The translations under genes and the position numbers were made by a program. The notes beneath the pieces were generated by a model. The model ran no database searches. It saw only the letters and a program-made list of their open reading frames with translations, and was not told the DNA's origin. Of a DNA stretch of 64,000 nucleotides, positions 9,210 to 17,416 are shown one piece after another. Positions within the stretch are counted from its first letter, which is position 1. Every line of letters begins with the position of its first letter. Origin of the DNA: JAXDMK01 sp963765955 (GTDB lineage Bacteria > Actinomycetota > Acidimicrobiia > Acidimicrobiales > AC-14); contig CAVXYA010000002.1 in NCBI GenBank assembly GCA_963765955.1, forward strand, positions 1,054,001 to 1,118,000. Direction: 5' to 3'.

Positions 9210-10495
9210 TGAGGCCCGGTCCTCGAGGCGACGGGCCGCGGATGGACCTCGTGCGGGTGGCCACCGCCGGCTCGGTCGACGACGGCAAGTCGACCCTCAT
9301 CGGTCGGCTGCTCTACGACTCCAAGCAGATCCTGGAGGACACCCTCGACGCGGTCGAGAAGTCGAGCACCCAGCGGGGCTACGACTATATGAACCTGGCG
9401 CTCTTGACCGACGGGCTGCGGGCGGAGCGGGAGCAGGGCATCACCATCGACGTCGCCTACCGCTACTTCACCACCGCCCGCCGCAAGTTCATCCTGGCCG
9501 ACACCCCCGGCCACATCCAGTACACCCGCAACATGGTCACTGGGGCGTCGACCGCGGACGTGGCGCTGGTGCTGGTTGACGCCCGCAAGGGGCTTTTGGA
9601 GCAGTCCCGGCGCCACGCCTTCCTGGCCACGCTGCTGCGGGTGCCCCACATAGCGGTGTGCGTGAACAAGATGGACCTCGTCGACTGGGACCAGGGGGTC
9701 TACGAGTCGATCCGCGACGAGTTCCGGGCCTTCGCCACCCGTCTGGAGATCCCCGACCTCAGCTTCTTCCCGGTCTGCGCCCTTCACGGCGACAACATCG
9801 TCGACCGGTCGGAGAACATGCCGTGGTACCGGGGGCTCCCCCTGCTGGTGCACCTGGAGGAGCTCCACATCGCCTCCGACCGCAACCTGGTCGACGGCCG
9901 CTTCCCGGTGCAGTACGTGGTGCGTCCTCTGTCCGACGAGCACCACGACTACCGGGCCTACGCGGGGACGGTGGCCGGGGGGGTGTTCCGCCCGGGCGAC
10001 GAGGTGGTGGTTCTGCCGTCGGGGATGACGTCGAGGATCGCCGGCATCGACACCCACGACGGGCCGGTGGAGGAGGCGTTCCCCCCCATGTCGGTCGCCA
10101 TCCGGTTGACGGATGACGTCGACGTGTCGAGGGGCGACATGATCTGCCGGCCCGGCAACCAGCCCGAGATCGGCCAGGACATCGACGCCATGGTGTGCTG
10201 GATGGCCGACAAGGCGCTGGTGGCGGGCGCCCGCTACGGCCTCAAGCACACCACCCGGTCGGTACGGGCGGTCGTGCGAGACCTCCGCTACCGGCTCGAC
10301 ATCAACACCCTGCACCGGGACGAGACGGCGGGCGACCTCACCCTCAACCAGGTCGGGCGCATCACCCTGCGCACCACCGCCCCCCTCATGTACGACGACT
10401 ACCACCGCAGCCGCAGCACGGGCAGCTTCATCCTGATCGACGAGGCCACCAACGCCACCGTCGGCGCCGGGATGATCCTCGACCGCCACTCGTAG
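9209..10495 (+). CDS. cysN: Sulfate adenylyltransferase GTPase subunit
   Basis: This EF-Tu-like GTPase of about 428 residues drives APS synthesis with CysD. Visible motifs are the G1 loop GSVDDGKSTLIGRLLYDSK, DTPGHIQYTRNMVTGAS and VNKMDLVDW. The EF-Tu domain II/III region ends at ILDRHS with no appended APS-kinase domain, consistent with the separate cysC upstream. The ATG at 9209 overlaps the cysD stop. A second in-frame ATG at 9242 (MDLVRVAT) is an alternative start closer to the conserved region. Confidence 0.93.
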   Translation: MRPGPRGDGPRMDLVRVATAGSVDDGKSTLIGRLLYDSKQILEDTLDAVEKSSTQRGYDYMNLALLTDGLRAEREQGITIDVAYRYFTTARRKFILADTPGHIQYTRNMVTGASTADVALVLVDARKGLLEQSRRHAFLATLLRVPHIAVCVNKMDLVDWDQGVYESIRDEFRAFATRLEIPDLSFFPVCALHGDNIVDRSENMPWYRGLPLLVHLEELHIASDRNLVDGRFPVQYVVRPLSDEHHDYRAYAGTVAGGVFRPGDEVVVLPSGMTSRIAGIDTHDGPVEEAFPPMSVAIRLTDDVDVSRGDMICRPGNQPEIGQDIDAMVCWMADKALVAGARYGLKHTTRSVRAVVRDLRYRLDINTLHRDETAGDLTLNQVGRITLRTTAPLMYDDYHRSRSTGSFILIDEATNATVGAGMILDRHS

Positions 10496-10549
10496 CCGGT
10501 TCGGCTAGCGGCTGCCTCGGCGGTCCGCCCGCCGGCCGCGGTCAGGCCG

Positions 10550-11182
10550 TCAGATGCAGCCGGCAGACGCCGCCGCCGCCTCCGCCTCGGGGCTGTCGAT
10601 GAGCCCCAGGAGCTGCCGGAACACGACGCAGGGCTCTGAGTTGTACACCTCGTCGGGCGGGGTGGAGCCGTCCGAACCGGGCGGGTCCGTCCCACCCGAC
10701 GGGGGGTCGGAGCCGCCCGGGGGGACGGCGCCGGTGGGGCCCGCTGGCGATCCGTCGGGTTGCGTCCCCGTGGGGGAGCCGTCGGTGCCGGCGGGCGGCA
10801 CCTCGTCTGACGCGTCCGCCGCTCGGGCCGCGGCCGCCCCCGCCGCTGCGCCCAAGGATTCGGGAGACCCTGCGTTGTCGGAGCCCGGCGCTCGGGACGA
10901 GCCGGCCGATGCACCGGTCCCGGCCGGGAAGCGGGCGACGGTGTCCGGGGTGCTGCCCGGCGATCCCGGCCTGCTAATCGAGGTCGATGTCGGGGTCGAC
11001 GACGAGGTCGCCGGGGCCCCTTCGGTGCGGAGGGCCGAGGTTGCCTGATCGGAGGGATCGTCGTCCCCCAGAACTGCCAGCGCGCCGTACAAACCGAGAC
11101 CGAGCACGACCGCGGCTCCGGCGACGATGAGGCCCCAGCGCCGGAGGCGGGTGATGTCCATGCCGGAGGCCAACCTACTCAC
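10550..11182 (-). CDS. Membrane-anchored Pro/Ser/Gly-rich protein
   Basis: I do not recognise a family. After a short basic N-terminus there is one hydrophobic helix (LIVAGAAVVLGLGLYGALAVL, near residues 17-39). Then comes a long low-complexity Thr/Ser/Pro/Gly extracellular stalk, and a short C-terminal module with two Cys (EPCVVFRQLLGLID ... SAGCI) that may form a disulfide. An internal ATG at 11161 (MDITRLRR) is a plausible start. It is convergent with cysN and divergent from the epimerase gene. A cell-surface or wall-spanning protein is the simplest reading. Confidence 0.6.
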   Translation of the reverse strand: MSRLASGMDITRLRRWGLIVAGAAVVLGLGLYGALAVLGDDDPSDQATSALRTEGAPATSSSTPTSTSISRPGSPGSTPDTVARFPAGTGASAGSSRAPGSDNAGSPESLGAAAGAAAARAADASDEVPPAGTDGSPTGTQPDGSPAGPTGAVPPGGSDPPSGGTDPPGSDGSTPPDEVYNSEPCVVFRQLLGLIDSPEAEAAAASAGCI

Positions 11183-11237
11183 CCGGCCTCCTCCGGCCGG
11201 CGCGAGGCGGCGGTTCGGGGTTGGCTAGGTTGCTCCC

Positions 11238-12242
11238 GTGCGGGTTCTGGTCACCGGGGCAGCCGGGTTCATCGGGTCCCACGTCAGCGCCGCCCTGCTC
11301 GACCGGGGGGACGAGGTGGTCGGCTTCGACAACCTCAACGCCTACTACGACCCGACCCTCAAGCAGGCCCGGCTCGACCGGCTCACGGTCCGGGATGGGT
11401 TCCGGATGGTGCGGGGCGACCTGGCCGACGTCGACGCCGTCGGGGCGGCCTTCGAACACGCCCCCGACCGGGTCGTGCACCTCGCCGCCCAGGCCGGCGT
11501 GCGCTACTCGCTCACCAATCCCCAGGCCTACGTCGACTCGAACGTCACCGGCACCCTCAACATCCTGGAGGCCTGCCGCCACCGGGGTGCCGACCACCTC
11601 GTGTTCGCCTCGTCCAGCTCGGTGTACGGGGCCAACACCGCCATGCCGTTCTCCGTCCACCACAACGTCGACCATCCCGTCAGCCTCTACGCCGCCACCA
11701 AGAAGGCCAACGAGCTGATGGCCCACACCTACAGCCACCTGTTCGGCATCCCGACGACCGGGCTGCGGTTCTTCACCGTCTACGGGCCGTGGGGCAGGCC
11801 CGACATGGCCGCCTTCCTGTTCACCCGGGCGATCCTCGAGGGCCGGCCCATCGACGTGTTCAACGAGGGCGCCATGCGGCGCGACTTCACCTACATCGAC
11901 GACATCGTCGAGGGCGTGGTGCGGGTGCTCGACCGGGTGCCCGTGCCCGACGGGTCGTGGACCGGCGACGCGCCCGACCCCGCGAGCAGCGCCGCCCCCT
12001 ACCGGCTGTACAACATCGGCAACAGCAGCCCGGTGGCGCTGATGGACTTCATCGCGGCGATCGAGAAGGCGCTCGGCCGCACGGCCGAGCTCAACCTCCT
12101 GCCGATGCAGCCGGGCGACGTGCCGGCGACCTACGCCGACGTCGACGACCTGGTGCGCGACGTCGGATTCTCTCCCGCCACGCCTATCGATGTCGGAATC
12201 GGGCGATTTGTCTCCTGGTACAGAGAATACTTCGGGGTTTGA
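11238..12242 (+). CDS. UDP-glucuronate 4-epimerase-like SDR
   Basis: This extended short-chain dehydrogenase of 334 residues has NAD-binding VTGAAGFIGSHV at the N-terminus. The segment NLNAYYDPTLKQARL is typical of UDP-glucuronate 4-epimerases (CapI/LspL/GAE). ASSSSVYG and catalytic YAATKKANE follow. It would interconvert UDP-GlcA and UDP-GalA for capsule or exopolysaccharide. The start GTG at 11238 gives the Rossmann motif right at the N-terminus. A related UDP-sugar epimerase specificity remains possible. Confidence 0.88.
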   Translation: MRVLVTGAAGFIGSHVSAALLDRGDEVVGFDNLNAYYDPTLKQARLDRLTVRDGFRMVRGDLADVDAVGAAFEHAPDRVVHLAAQAGVRYSLTNPQAYVDSNVTGTLNILEACRHRGADHLVFASSSSVYGANTAMPFSVHHNVDHPVSLYAATKKANELMAHTYSHLFGIPTTGLRFFTVYGPWGRPDMAAFLFTRAILEGRPIDVFNEGAMRRDFTYIDDIVEGVVRVLDRVPVPDGSWTGDAPDPASSAAPYRLYNIGNSSPVALMDFIAAIEKALGRTAELNLLPMQPGDVPATYADVDDLVRDVGFSPATPIDVGIGRFVSWYREYFGV

Positions 12243-12282
12243 ATCCTCCCCGCCGCCGGCCGCGAGGCGGCGGTGACGGTCC

Positions 12283-12672
12283 ATGCTGACGACCGGCGGG
12301 CGAGTGGTCCTCGTCCTGGTGTTCGTCGTGGCCGCGGTGGGGAAACTGGCCGACCGACCGGGCGTTGTCGCCGCCGCCGAGGCCTTGGGGGTGCCGAGAT
12401 CGATGGCTCCGCCGGTGGCGGCGCTACTGCCCGTTGTCGAGCTGGGAGTCGCATCGTGCCTGGTCTGGGGGCCTACGGCCGTCATCGGAGCTGCCGCCGG
12501 ACTGTTCCTCCTCGCCTTCCTCACCGGCTTGGTCGTGCTCAACCTCCGGCACGGACGGCGCCCCGCCTGCCACTGCTTCGGACGGGTGGACGACGCCCCC
12601 ATCGGTGCCGCCACCGTCGCCCGCAACCTGATCCTCATGGGGCTGGCGGTCGCAGTGCTGCTCACTGCCTGA
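12283..12672 (+). CDS. MauE/DoxX-like four-helix membrane protein
   Basis: This 129-residue protein has four predicted transmembrane helices and the conserved loop RRPACHCFGRVD between helices three and four. The spacing matches the MauE family (methylamine utilisation and disulfide-relay partners). MauE-like proteins are thought to feed or recycle redox equivalents for thioredoxin-like proteins via that Cys pair. No thioredoxin-fold partner lies beside it, so the substrate is unknown. It starts 40 bp after the epimerase and may be cotranscribed. Confidence 0.75.
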   Translation: MLTTGGRVVLVLVFVVAAVGKLADRPGVVAAAEALGVPRSMAPPVAALLPVVELGVASCLVWGPTAVIGAAAGLFLLAFLTGLVVLNLRHGRRPACHCFGRVDDAPIGAATVARNLILMGLAVAVLLTA

Positions 12673-12855
12673 GCGTTGCGTCCGCCAATCCGCGGATGCC
12701 TGCACGCGGTCCGCGGATTGGCTACTGTTTCGCATCCGGCAGGGGGCCCGATCCCGAGTTCCCGTCATCACCTGTTCATCAAGCAAGGCGTGACGCCGGA
12801 TGGATGGGGTAGTAAGGTGACCGAAAACCGACTTGCGGTGAATGGAGACATGCAC

Positions 12856-13242
12856 ATGGGCGGGACAATCCAAGCTCTCGACATCGACCAGGCAGGCCCC
12901 TCAGCGGTTCGGCGAACACTGTCGCTCCTGCTGCCGGTGTTCCTTCTGGCGGCGTTGATGATCATGGTCGCTGACCGGGCCGACGCGTCCACCGCTGGGG
13001 CGGGCACAGCGGCGGCAGCAGTGGTAACCGCCGGCGGGGCCTCGGCCTCGGGTGCCACTTCACAGTTCAGCGTCCAGGCCATCATCTGCCCGATCCTTCT
13101 GTTCCTGCGGGCTGCGTTCGGCGCCTTCGGTGGGATCTTCGACTCGCTCCTCGCCGCCTTCGGATGCCTCGTTGATCCATCCGGCATACCGCTTCCGGAC
13201 GACGATGATGATGACGACGATGACGATGACGATGACGACTAG
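12856..13242 (+). CDS. Small secreted protein with poly-aspartate tail
   Basis: From the ATG at 12856 (or 12850) the product is about 128 residues long. The start is favoured by a GGAG at 12844-12847. The open frame extends further upstream but without coding character. An N-terminal hydrophobic segment (LSLLLPVFLLAALMIMVA) looks like a signal peptide ending near ADRADAS. It is followed by a Gly/Ala-rich stretch, a hydrophobic pair-of-Cys segment (IICPILLFLRAAFGAFGG ... AFGCLVDPS) and a C-terminal run of 14 Asp. No family is recognised. A strong hairpin terminator follows at 13289. Confidence 0.5.
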   Translation: MGGTIQALDIDQAGPSAVRRTLSLLLPVFLLAALMIMVADRADASTAGAGTAAAAVVTAGGASASGATSQFSVQAIICPILLFLRAAFGAFGGIFDSLLAAFGCLVDPSGIPLPDDDDDDDDDDDDDD

Positions 13243-13689
13243 GGAGAGGTAGCTCGGCGTTTTCGGTTTGCGCCGTCAAGCACTCTCGACGACCCACCGT
13301 TCCGAATTCGGACGGTGGGTCGTTTCGCGTCCGGCGTTCGGTGCATGGGACTGGACAGGGCGAGGTTGATCCGAGCCCACGGTCGGGCGCGACCCCCAGC
13401 TGGCCATCGGTGAGGTGTGCCGGAGGAAGAGACCTGGGTCGGCCGGCTGGGGAAGGTGGGCCCACGGCGGATCGTGGTGCGGTTGACGGGCGGCGAGGCC
13501 GCCTCGAACCGGTGACGTTTCAGGGCGCCAGGACGCCCCTTTTCGTCACCAGTTCGCCACCAGCTTCGAACCGGTGACGCTTGTAGGGTCGCGGTTCGTT
13601 CCTCCGCCGCTTCACCCCGCCGACCACGACAAGAGCGAGCCAGCACCAACTCTTACGCGGCCCGCAGACACAAGGTCGCTACCCCGCTG
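13243..13689. other. Intergenic region with inverted and direct repeats
   Basis: This stretch of about 447 bp has no convincing gene. It contains a strong terminator hairpin (13289-13323). It also has two copies of TCGAACCGGTGACG at 13504-13517 and about 13566-13579, and a nearly matching inverted copy (CGTCACCAGTTCG, 13544-13556) between them. The repeats are not explained by the neighbouring genes. Confidence 0.5.
13289..13326 (+). terminator. Intrinsic terminator after poly-Asp protein
   Basis: ACGACCCACCGT plus TCCGAA on the left pairs with TTCGGA plus CGGTGGGTCGT on the right, giving about 17 pairs with a single unpaired base, followed by TTTC. It lies 46 bp after the stop of the poly-Asp gene. 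Confidence 0.75.
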
Positions 13690-14187
13690 CTAGCCGCCGC
13701 CGCCGCAGTACGTGTTGAGGTACGCCTGCAGCCGGGTGACAGCGTCGAGGAAGCCCTCCGTCTGGAGCGCAGCCAGCGCCGAGCCGTCGATCTTGGTGAG
13801 GTCGAAGTTGGCGTTCGACACCGCCGTCACCACCGTCTTGAAGGAGTCGGCGATGGCGACCACGTCAGGCTTGATCTCCGCCGGGGCCACCGTGACCGCC
13901 TGGTCGATGGCGGCGAGGGACTCGTTGAAATCGGCCTCGAGCTCGGCGGGGCTGGCCGACGGGCTGACCTCGGAGCCGGCGTTGAAGGTCTTGATGAACT
14001 GGCAGAACTCGGCGCTGCCCTCACCGGTGAAGCTGGTGTCGACCGGCCGGACCGTGCTGGCGGTGGACGTGGGCGTCGACGTCTCGTTGCCGTTGTCGGA
14101 ATCGCTGCAGCCGACAAGCGTCAGAAGGGCGATGAGGCAGGTGGCGGGGACCACGCGTGCTCGAAGGGCGGGGCGGGCGCGTTTCAT
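13690..14187 (-). CDS. Small lipoprotein, paralogue of the next gene
   Basis: In this 165-residue protein the N-terminal signal ends in the lipobox LVGC (Cys near residue 26). It is followed by a Thr/Ser-rich linker and a helical domain starting at AEFCQFIKTFN and ending LQAYLNTYCGGGG. The two Cys of the domain could form a disulfide. The neighbouring lipoprotein at 14197-15108 has the same plan, with FCGPARDLSDAL at the start of its domain and FNQYITDVC at the end, so the two look like tandem paralogues. Function is unknown; lipid anchoring on the outer face of the membrane is inferred from the lipobox. Confidence 0.7.
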   Translation of the reverse strand: MKRARPALRARVVPATCLIALLTLVGCSDSDNGNETSTPTSTASTVRPVDTSFTGEGSAEFCQFIKTFNAGSEVSPSASPAELEADFNESLAAIDQAVTVAPAEIKPDVVAIADSFKTVVTAVSNANFDLTKIDGSALAALQTEGFLDAVTRLQAYLNTYCGGGG

Positions 14188-14196
14188 CCGCTCTCT

Positions 14197-15108
14197 CTAG
14201 CAGACGTCGGTGATGTACTGGTTGAATCGGGCTTCGGCGGCCCGGGCGTCGCTGGACATGAGTCCTGAGAACGAGCTGACGGGAACGCCTTCGAGCTGGT
14301 AGCCGGCCGATTCCATACCGTCGAACAGCCTGGCGAAGCCGCGGGCGAGGACGTCGATATCGCCCTGGAGCTGCGACGGGGCGGTGGCCTGGGCGGTGGC
14401 GAACGACTGCCGAGCCCAGTTGACGGCGGATTCGAGCGGGCCCGGGTCGCGGGCGGCACCGACGGCGTTGAGGGCATCGCTGAGGTCGCGAGCCGGGCCG
14501 CAGAAGTCGGTGCTGGTCGGAAGCGGCGGCCGGGTCGAACCCGTGCCGGTGCCCGTCCCGGTCCCAGTTCCAGTCCCGGTGCCGGTGCCCGTCCCGGTGC
14601 CGGTGCCCGTCCCGATCCCTGTGCCCGTCCCGATGCCGGTCCCAGTCCCCGTGCCGGTTCCGGTCCCGGTACCCGTGCCGGCCCCGGTACCCGTGCCGGC
14701 CCCGGTGCCCGTCCCCGTCGCCGTCCCTGTACCACCGCCCGTCGGGAAGGAAGCCACCACGTCCGGAGGCAGGGCATAGACCGGGATACCCAGGAGTTGG
14801 AGGGCCTGGAGGATCGGGGAGAGCTCGGGAGCCCCCCCCTCGGCGTCGATAGTTGCCGGCCCGACGATCCCGGTACCCACGCCAGCACCGGTCGACGCTG
14901 TCCCAGACGTGGGGGCGGTCCCATCCGCCGGTCGTCCCGATCCCGAGCTCGTCCCGGGGGTGTCGGCCGCCAACGCACCGGCGGGAGCCTTGTCGGGTGT
15001 GGTCGGCCCCGCGGTTGTCTGGCCCTTCTGCGACGAGTCGCCGCACCCAGCGAGGAGCAGGGCGGCGAACACGCCGGCGAGCAGCGTCTTGCGGTTCAGA
15101 GGCACCAC
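14197..15108 (-). CDS. Lipoprotein with long Gly-Thr dipeptide repeat
   Basis: This 303-residue protein has signal and lipobox LLLAGCGDS, then a disordered Ser/Thr/Pro region. About 30 consecutive Gly-Thr dipeptides (occasionally Gly-Ala or Gly-Ile) follow near residues 120-185. A helical C-terminal domain opens at DFCGPARDLSDALNAVG and closes with TDVC. The repeat is encoded by hexanucleotide-like DNA (14541-14738) and is likely to vary in length. The C-terminal domain resembles that of the next lipoprotein downstream. The repeat probably acts as a flexible stalk. Confidence 0.7.
   Translation of the reverse strand: MVPLNRKTLLAGVFAALLLAGCGDSSQKGQTTAGPTTPDKAPAGALAADTPGTSSGSGRPADGTAPTSGTASTGAGVGTGIVGPATIDAEGGAPELSPILQALQLLGIPVYALPPDVVASFPTGGGTGTATGTGTGAGTGTGAGTGTGTGTGTGTGTGIGTGTGIGTGTGTGTGTGTGTGTGTGTGTGTGSTRPPLPTSTDFCGPARDLSDALNAVGAARDPGPLESAVNWARQSFATAQATAPSQLQGDIDVLARGFARLFDGMESAGYQLEGVPVSSFSGLMSSDARAAEARFNQYITDVC
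14541..14738 (-). repeat. Hexanucleotide-type repeat encoding (Gly-Thr)n
   Basis: The plus strand reads as degenerate repeats of CCGGTGCCC and CCGGTCCCG types over nearly 200 bp. The repeat is in frame with the lipoprotein gene. Third-position variation shows it is old enough to have drifted, but the Gly-Thr alternation is kept. Confidence 0.85.
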
Positions 15109-15124
15109 CTACTGTCGCACACGA

Positions 15125-15580
15125 CTAATGCGGCAACCAGGCATCGGGGTCGGCGGCGAGGGCAGCGACCGCCGGCGGGAGGCGGCCCGACACCACGTCG
15201 GCCAGGGTGACCTGTTCGAGCACCGACCGCAGGCTGGCCCGGACTGCGACCCAGACCTCCTGCAGGTGCTCGGCCGATCCCTTGTAGACGGCCGCCTCCG
15301 GCCGGTCGCCCCGAACCTCGGCCAGCGGCCCCTCGACCGCCCGCATGACGTCGGCCAACGAGATCTCGTCCGCCGGCCGGGCCAGCCGGTAGCCGCCCTC
15401 CGCCCCCCGCTGGCTGGTGACCAGGCCGGCCCGCCGCAGCTGGTTGAGGATGTTCTGCAGGAACTGGCGGGGCAGCTCCTGGGTGGTGGCGAGGGCCTCG
15501 GCCGGCACCGCCCCACCCCCGGCGTCGGCCAGCACGAGCAGCGCCCGCACCGCATAGTCGACCTTGGCCGAGATGTGCAC
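15125..15580 (-). CDS. Rrf2-family transcriptional regulator
   Basis: This 151-residue winged-helix protein begins MHISAKVDYAVRALLVLA, the diagnostic Rrf2 N-terminus. It has the recognition region LPRQFLQNILNQLRRAGLV and the wing RGAEGGYRLARPADEIS. The three Cys that bind an iron-sulfur cluster in IscR/NsrR are absent in the expected region, so it may sense something else or act without a cluster. It sits beside the remnant of an SsuBC-like importer, which it may once have controlled. Confidence 0.88.
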   Translation of the reverse strand: MHISAKVDYAVRALLVLADAGGGAVPAEALATTQELPRQFLQNILNQLRRAGLVTSQRGAEGGYRLARPADEISLADVMRAVEGPLAEVRGDRPEAAVYKGSAEHLQEVWVAVRASLRSVLEQVTLADVVSGRLPPAVAALAADPDAWLPH

Positions 15581-15605
15581 CGGGCCAGTCTCGCGGACCG
15601 GGCGT

Positions 15606-16105
15606 CACCTCCGGGCCCACCCAGCACCACCACGAAGAGGATGGCGCTCTCCTTGAGTCCGAAGAGGAGGATGGCGAGGGGGAACCAGGCGATCGACGGC
15701 ATGGTCTGCAGGCCGGTGATCAGGGAGCCGACGGCGGTGCGCAGCAGCTTGAACCGGGCCACCAGGACGCCGACGACCATGCCGATGGCGACGGCCAGGG
15801 CGTAGCCCGCCGCCGCCCGGCGCAAGGTCACCCCGATGGCGGTCCAGAACGACCCCTTGCCGACGAGGGCGGTGAGCTCGTCGAGCACTGCCACCGGCCC
15901 GGGGAGGACCCACGGCGGCTTGAGCTCGGCACACCACCGCCTGCCAGACCGCCACCACGATGGCGACGGCCGCCACCTTGGGCCACAGGGCGGCCCATGC
16001 CCGACGGCCCCAATCCCGAACGCCCGTCGGAGCCGGTAACGCCTGCGCCTCCAGGGCGTCGAGGCCGGCGAACTCGGCGTCGAGCCGGCTGGCGTCAACG
16101 GCCAT
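15606..16105 (-). pseudogene. ABC importer permease remnant (SsuC/TauC-like)
   Basis: The ATG at 16105 overlaps the end of the ATPase remnant and opens with MAVDASRLDAEFAGLDAL and one membrane helix. Near 15925 the frame is lost. The permease continues in another phase with PPWVLPGPVAVLDELTALV, RRAAAGYALAVAIGMVVG and TMPSIAWFPLAILLFGLKES. It is then cut off near 15615, before the remaining helices. This is a truncated, frameshifted permease of the sulfonate/nitrate/taurine type. Its substrate cannot be read from what is left. Confidence 0.8.
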
Positions 16106-16585
16106 GGCTGCGGATCTCCTCCTTCAGGCGGTCGGTAACCTCGGCCGCCAGCCCCGAGACCTCGGGCGTGTCGATGCGCCGGGGGCTGCCGCCACCCGCC
16201 CCGGGCGGCTGGTAAGGAGCAGGATCCGGTCACCCAGCCGGGCCGCCTCCCGGACGTTGTGGGTGACGAACACCACCGTGAGCCCGGTGGCCGACACCAG
16301 TCGCTCCAGCTCGTCGTGGAGCAGGTCGCGGGTCATGGTGTCGAGGGCGGCGAAGGGCTCGTCCATGAGCAGGACCTCGGACTCCTGGGCCAGGGAGCGG
16401 GCCAGGGCCACCCGCTGGCGCATCCCGCCCGACAGCTCGTGGGGCTGCATGTGCCCGTATCCCCCCAGGTGGACCCGCTCCAGCAGCTCCGCCGCCAGCT
16501 GCTTGCGCTCCATCTTGACGTCCTCTTCAATGTCGACAGACCCGATCAAGTCGATCGGCTTAGTCGACTTTAGGTTGGCCCTCAT
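16095..16585 (-). pseudogene. ABC importer ATPase remnant (SsuB-like)
   Basis: What survives is the C-terminal part of an ABC ATPase: signature LSGGMRQRVALARSLA, Walker B VLLMDEPFAALD and the H-loop VVFVTHNV. Walker A and roughly the first 110 residues are missing, replaced by an unrelated short N-terminus. Near 16185 the frame shifts, and the natural tail IDTPEVSGLAAEVTDRLKEE is found in another phase, stopping at 16095. Loss of Walker A means it cannot be an active ATPase. Confidence 0.8.
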
Positions 16586-17342
16586 CGCTCGTCAACCGCC
16601 GTGGCGAGCCGCTCCACTCGCCGAGAAGGGCGGCCCAGGCAACCACCATGCCGATCGCGGCGGCAGCGATCATCGCGATGGGAACCCACTCGGCGGCTGG
16701 GATCCGCACCACGAGGGCGGACGGCGCGCTGGAGAACCCGCCCCCGTAGCGACCGGGCGCGGGGTCGTGGAAGTAGGCCAGGCCTGTCGGCACCATGGCG
16801 ACGAGGCCGAGAATCGGCAGGAGCACGAGGGCCACGACCCGGGAGGCACGCCACCCCCTCGCCAGGGCGAGGGCCAGAGCGGTGGTGGCGACGGAGAGGG
16901 CGAGGAATGCGTCGGAGCTCCATCGGTACACCTCGGCCCAATGCCCGACACCCGCCGCGGACGTGTCCTCGCCCGTGTAGCGCAGCTCGACGAGGCCCGA
17001 GTGGGCCGGCTCCTGGTCGTCGGCCAGCCCGACCGCCCGTTGGGACGCGAATCCGTAGAACATCGCCGCCAGCAATCCGACTGCCGCAACGACGGCGAGG
17101 CCGGCGACCGCCTGCCAGCGGTTCTCCCACCAGCCCGCGACCTGGCCCGCGTGACGGGCGGTCACCACCAGCACCGCCGAACCGACCGATACGGCGAGCA
17201 CGGTCGCCACGCTGATCGCGAGCCCGGCGCCCAGGCCCCGTCCCCCCGGGCCGGGCTGGGCGAGCACCCGTTGCGTGACCTCCACGCTGCAGTCGGTCGA
17301 CATCAGGAACCCCGACGCCGCCACGACCATTCGTTTCCGCAT
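16560..17342 (-). CDS. Multi-span membrane protein of unknown function
   Basis: This 260-residue protein has about five or six hydrophobic segments (for example AISVATVLAVSVGSAVLVV and AVAGLAVVAAVGLLAAM) and a polar extracytoplasmic loop between the second and third (ELRYTGEDTSAAGVGHWAEV). No known motif is recognised. Its stop overlaps the start of the ABC ATPase remnant, so it may be the last intact gene before a deletion. Confidence rests mainly on frame and membrane topology. Confidence 0.55.
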   Translation of the reverse strand: MRKRMVVAASGFLMSTDCSVEVTQRVLAQPGPGGRGLGAGLAISVATVLAVSVGSAVLVVTARHAGQVAGWWENRWQAVAGLAVVAAVGLLAAMFYGFASQRAVGLADDQEPAHSGLVELRYTGEDTSAAGVGHWAEVYRWSSDAFLALSVATTALALALARGWRASRVVALVLLPILGLVAMVPTGLAYFHDPAPGRYGGGFSSAPSALVVRIPAAEWVPIAMIAAAAIGMVVAWAALLGEWSGSPRRLTSDEGQPKVD

Positions 17343-17416
17343 TCTCGGCGTGTGACCGACGACGAGGGCCCTTCGTTACACCGCGCGGTCGACGCCCGGG
17401 CGGCGGCGGAGGCCGA

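Noticed and set aside
14541..14738. Possible non-coding satellite
   Set aside because: The repeat is fully in frame with a lipoprotein that has a lipobox upstream and a conserved domain downstream.
15125..15580. IscR/NsrR identity for the Rrf2 protein
   Set aside because: The three cluster-binding Cys are not present at the expected place, so a specific name is not justified.
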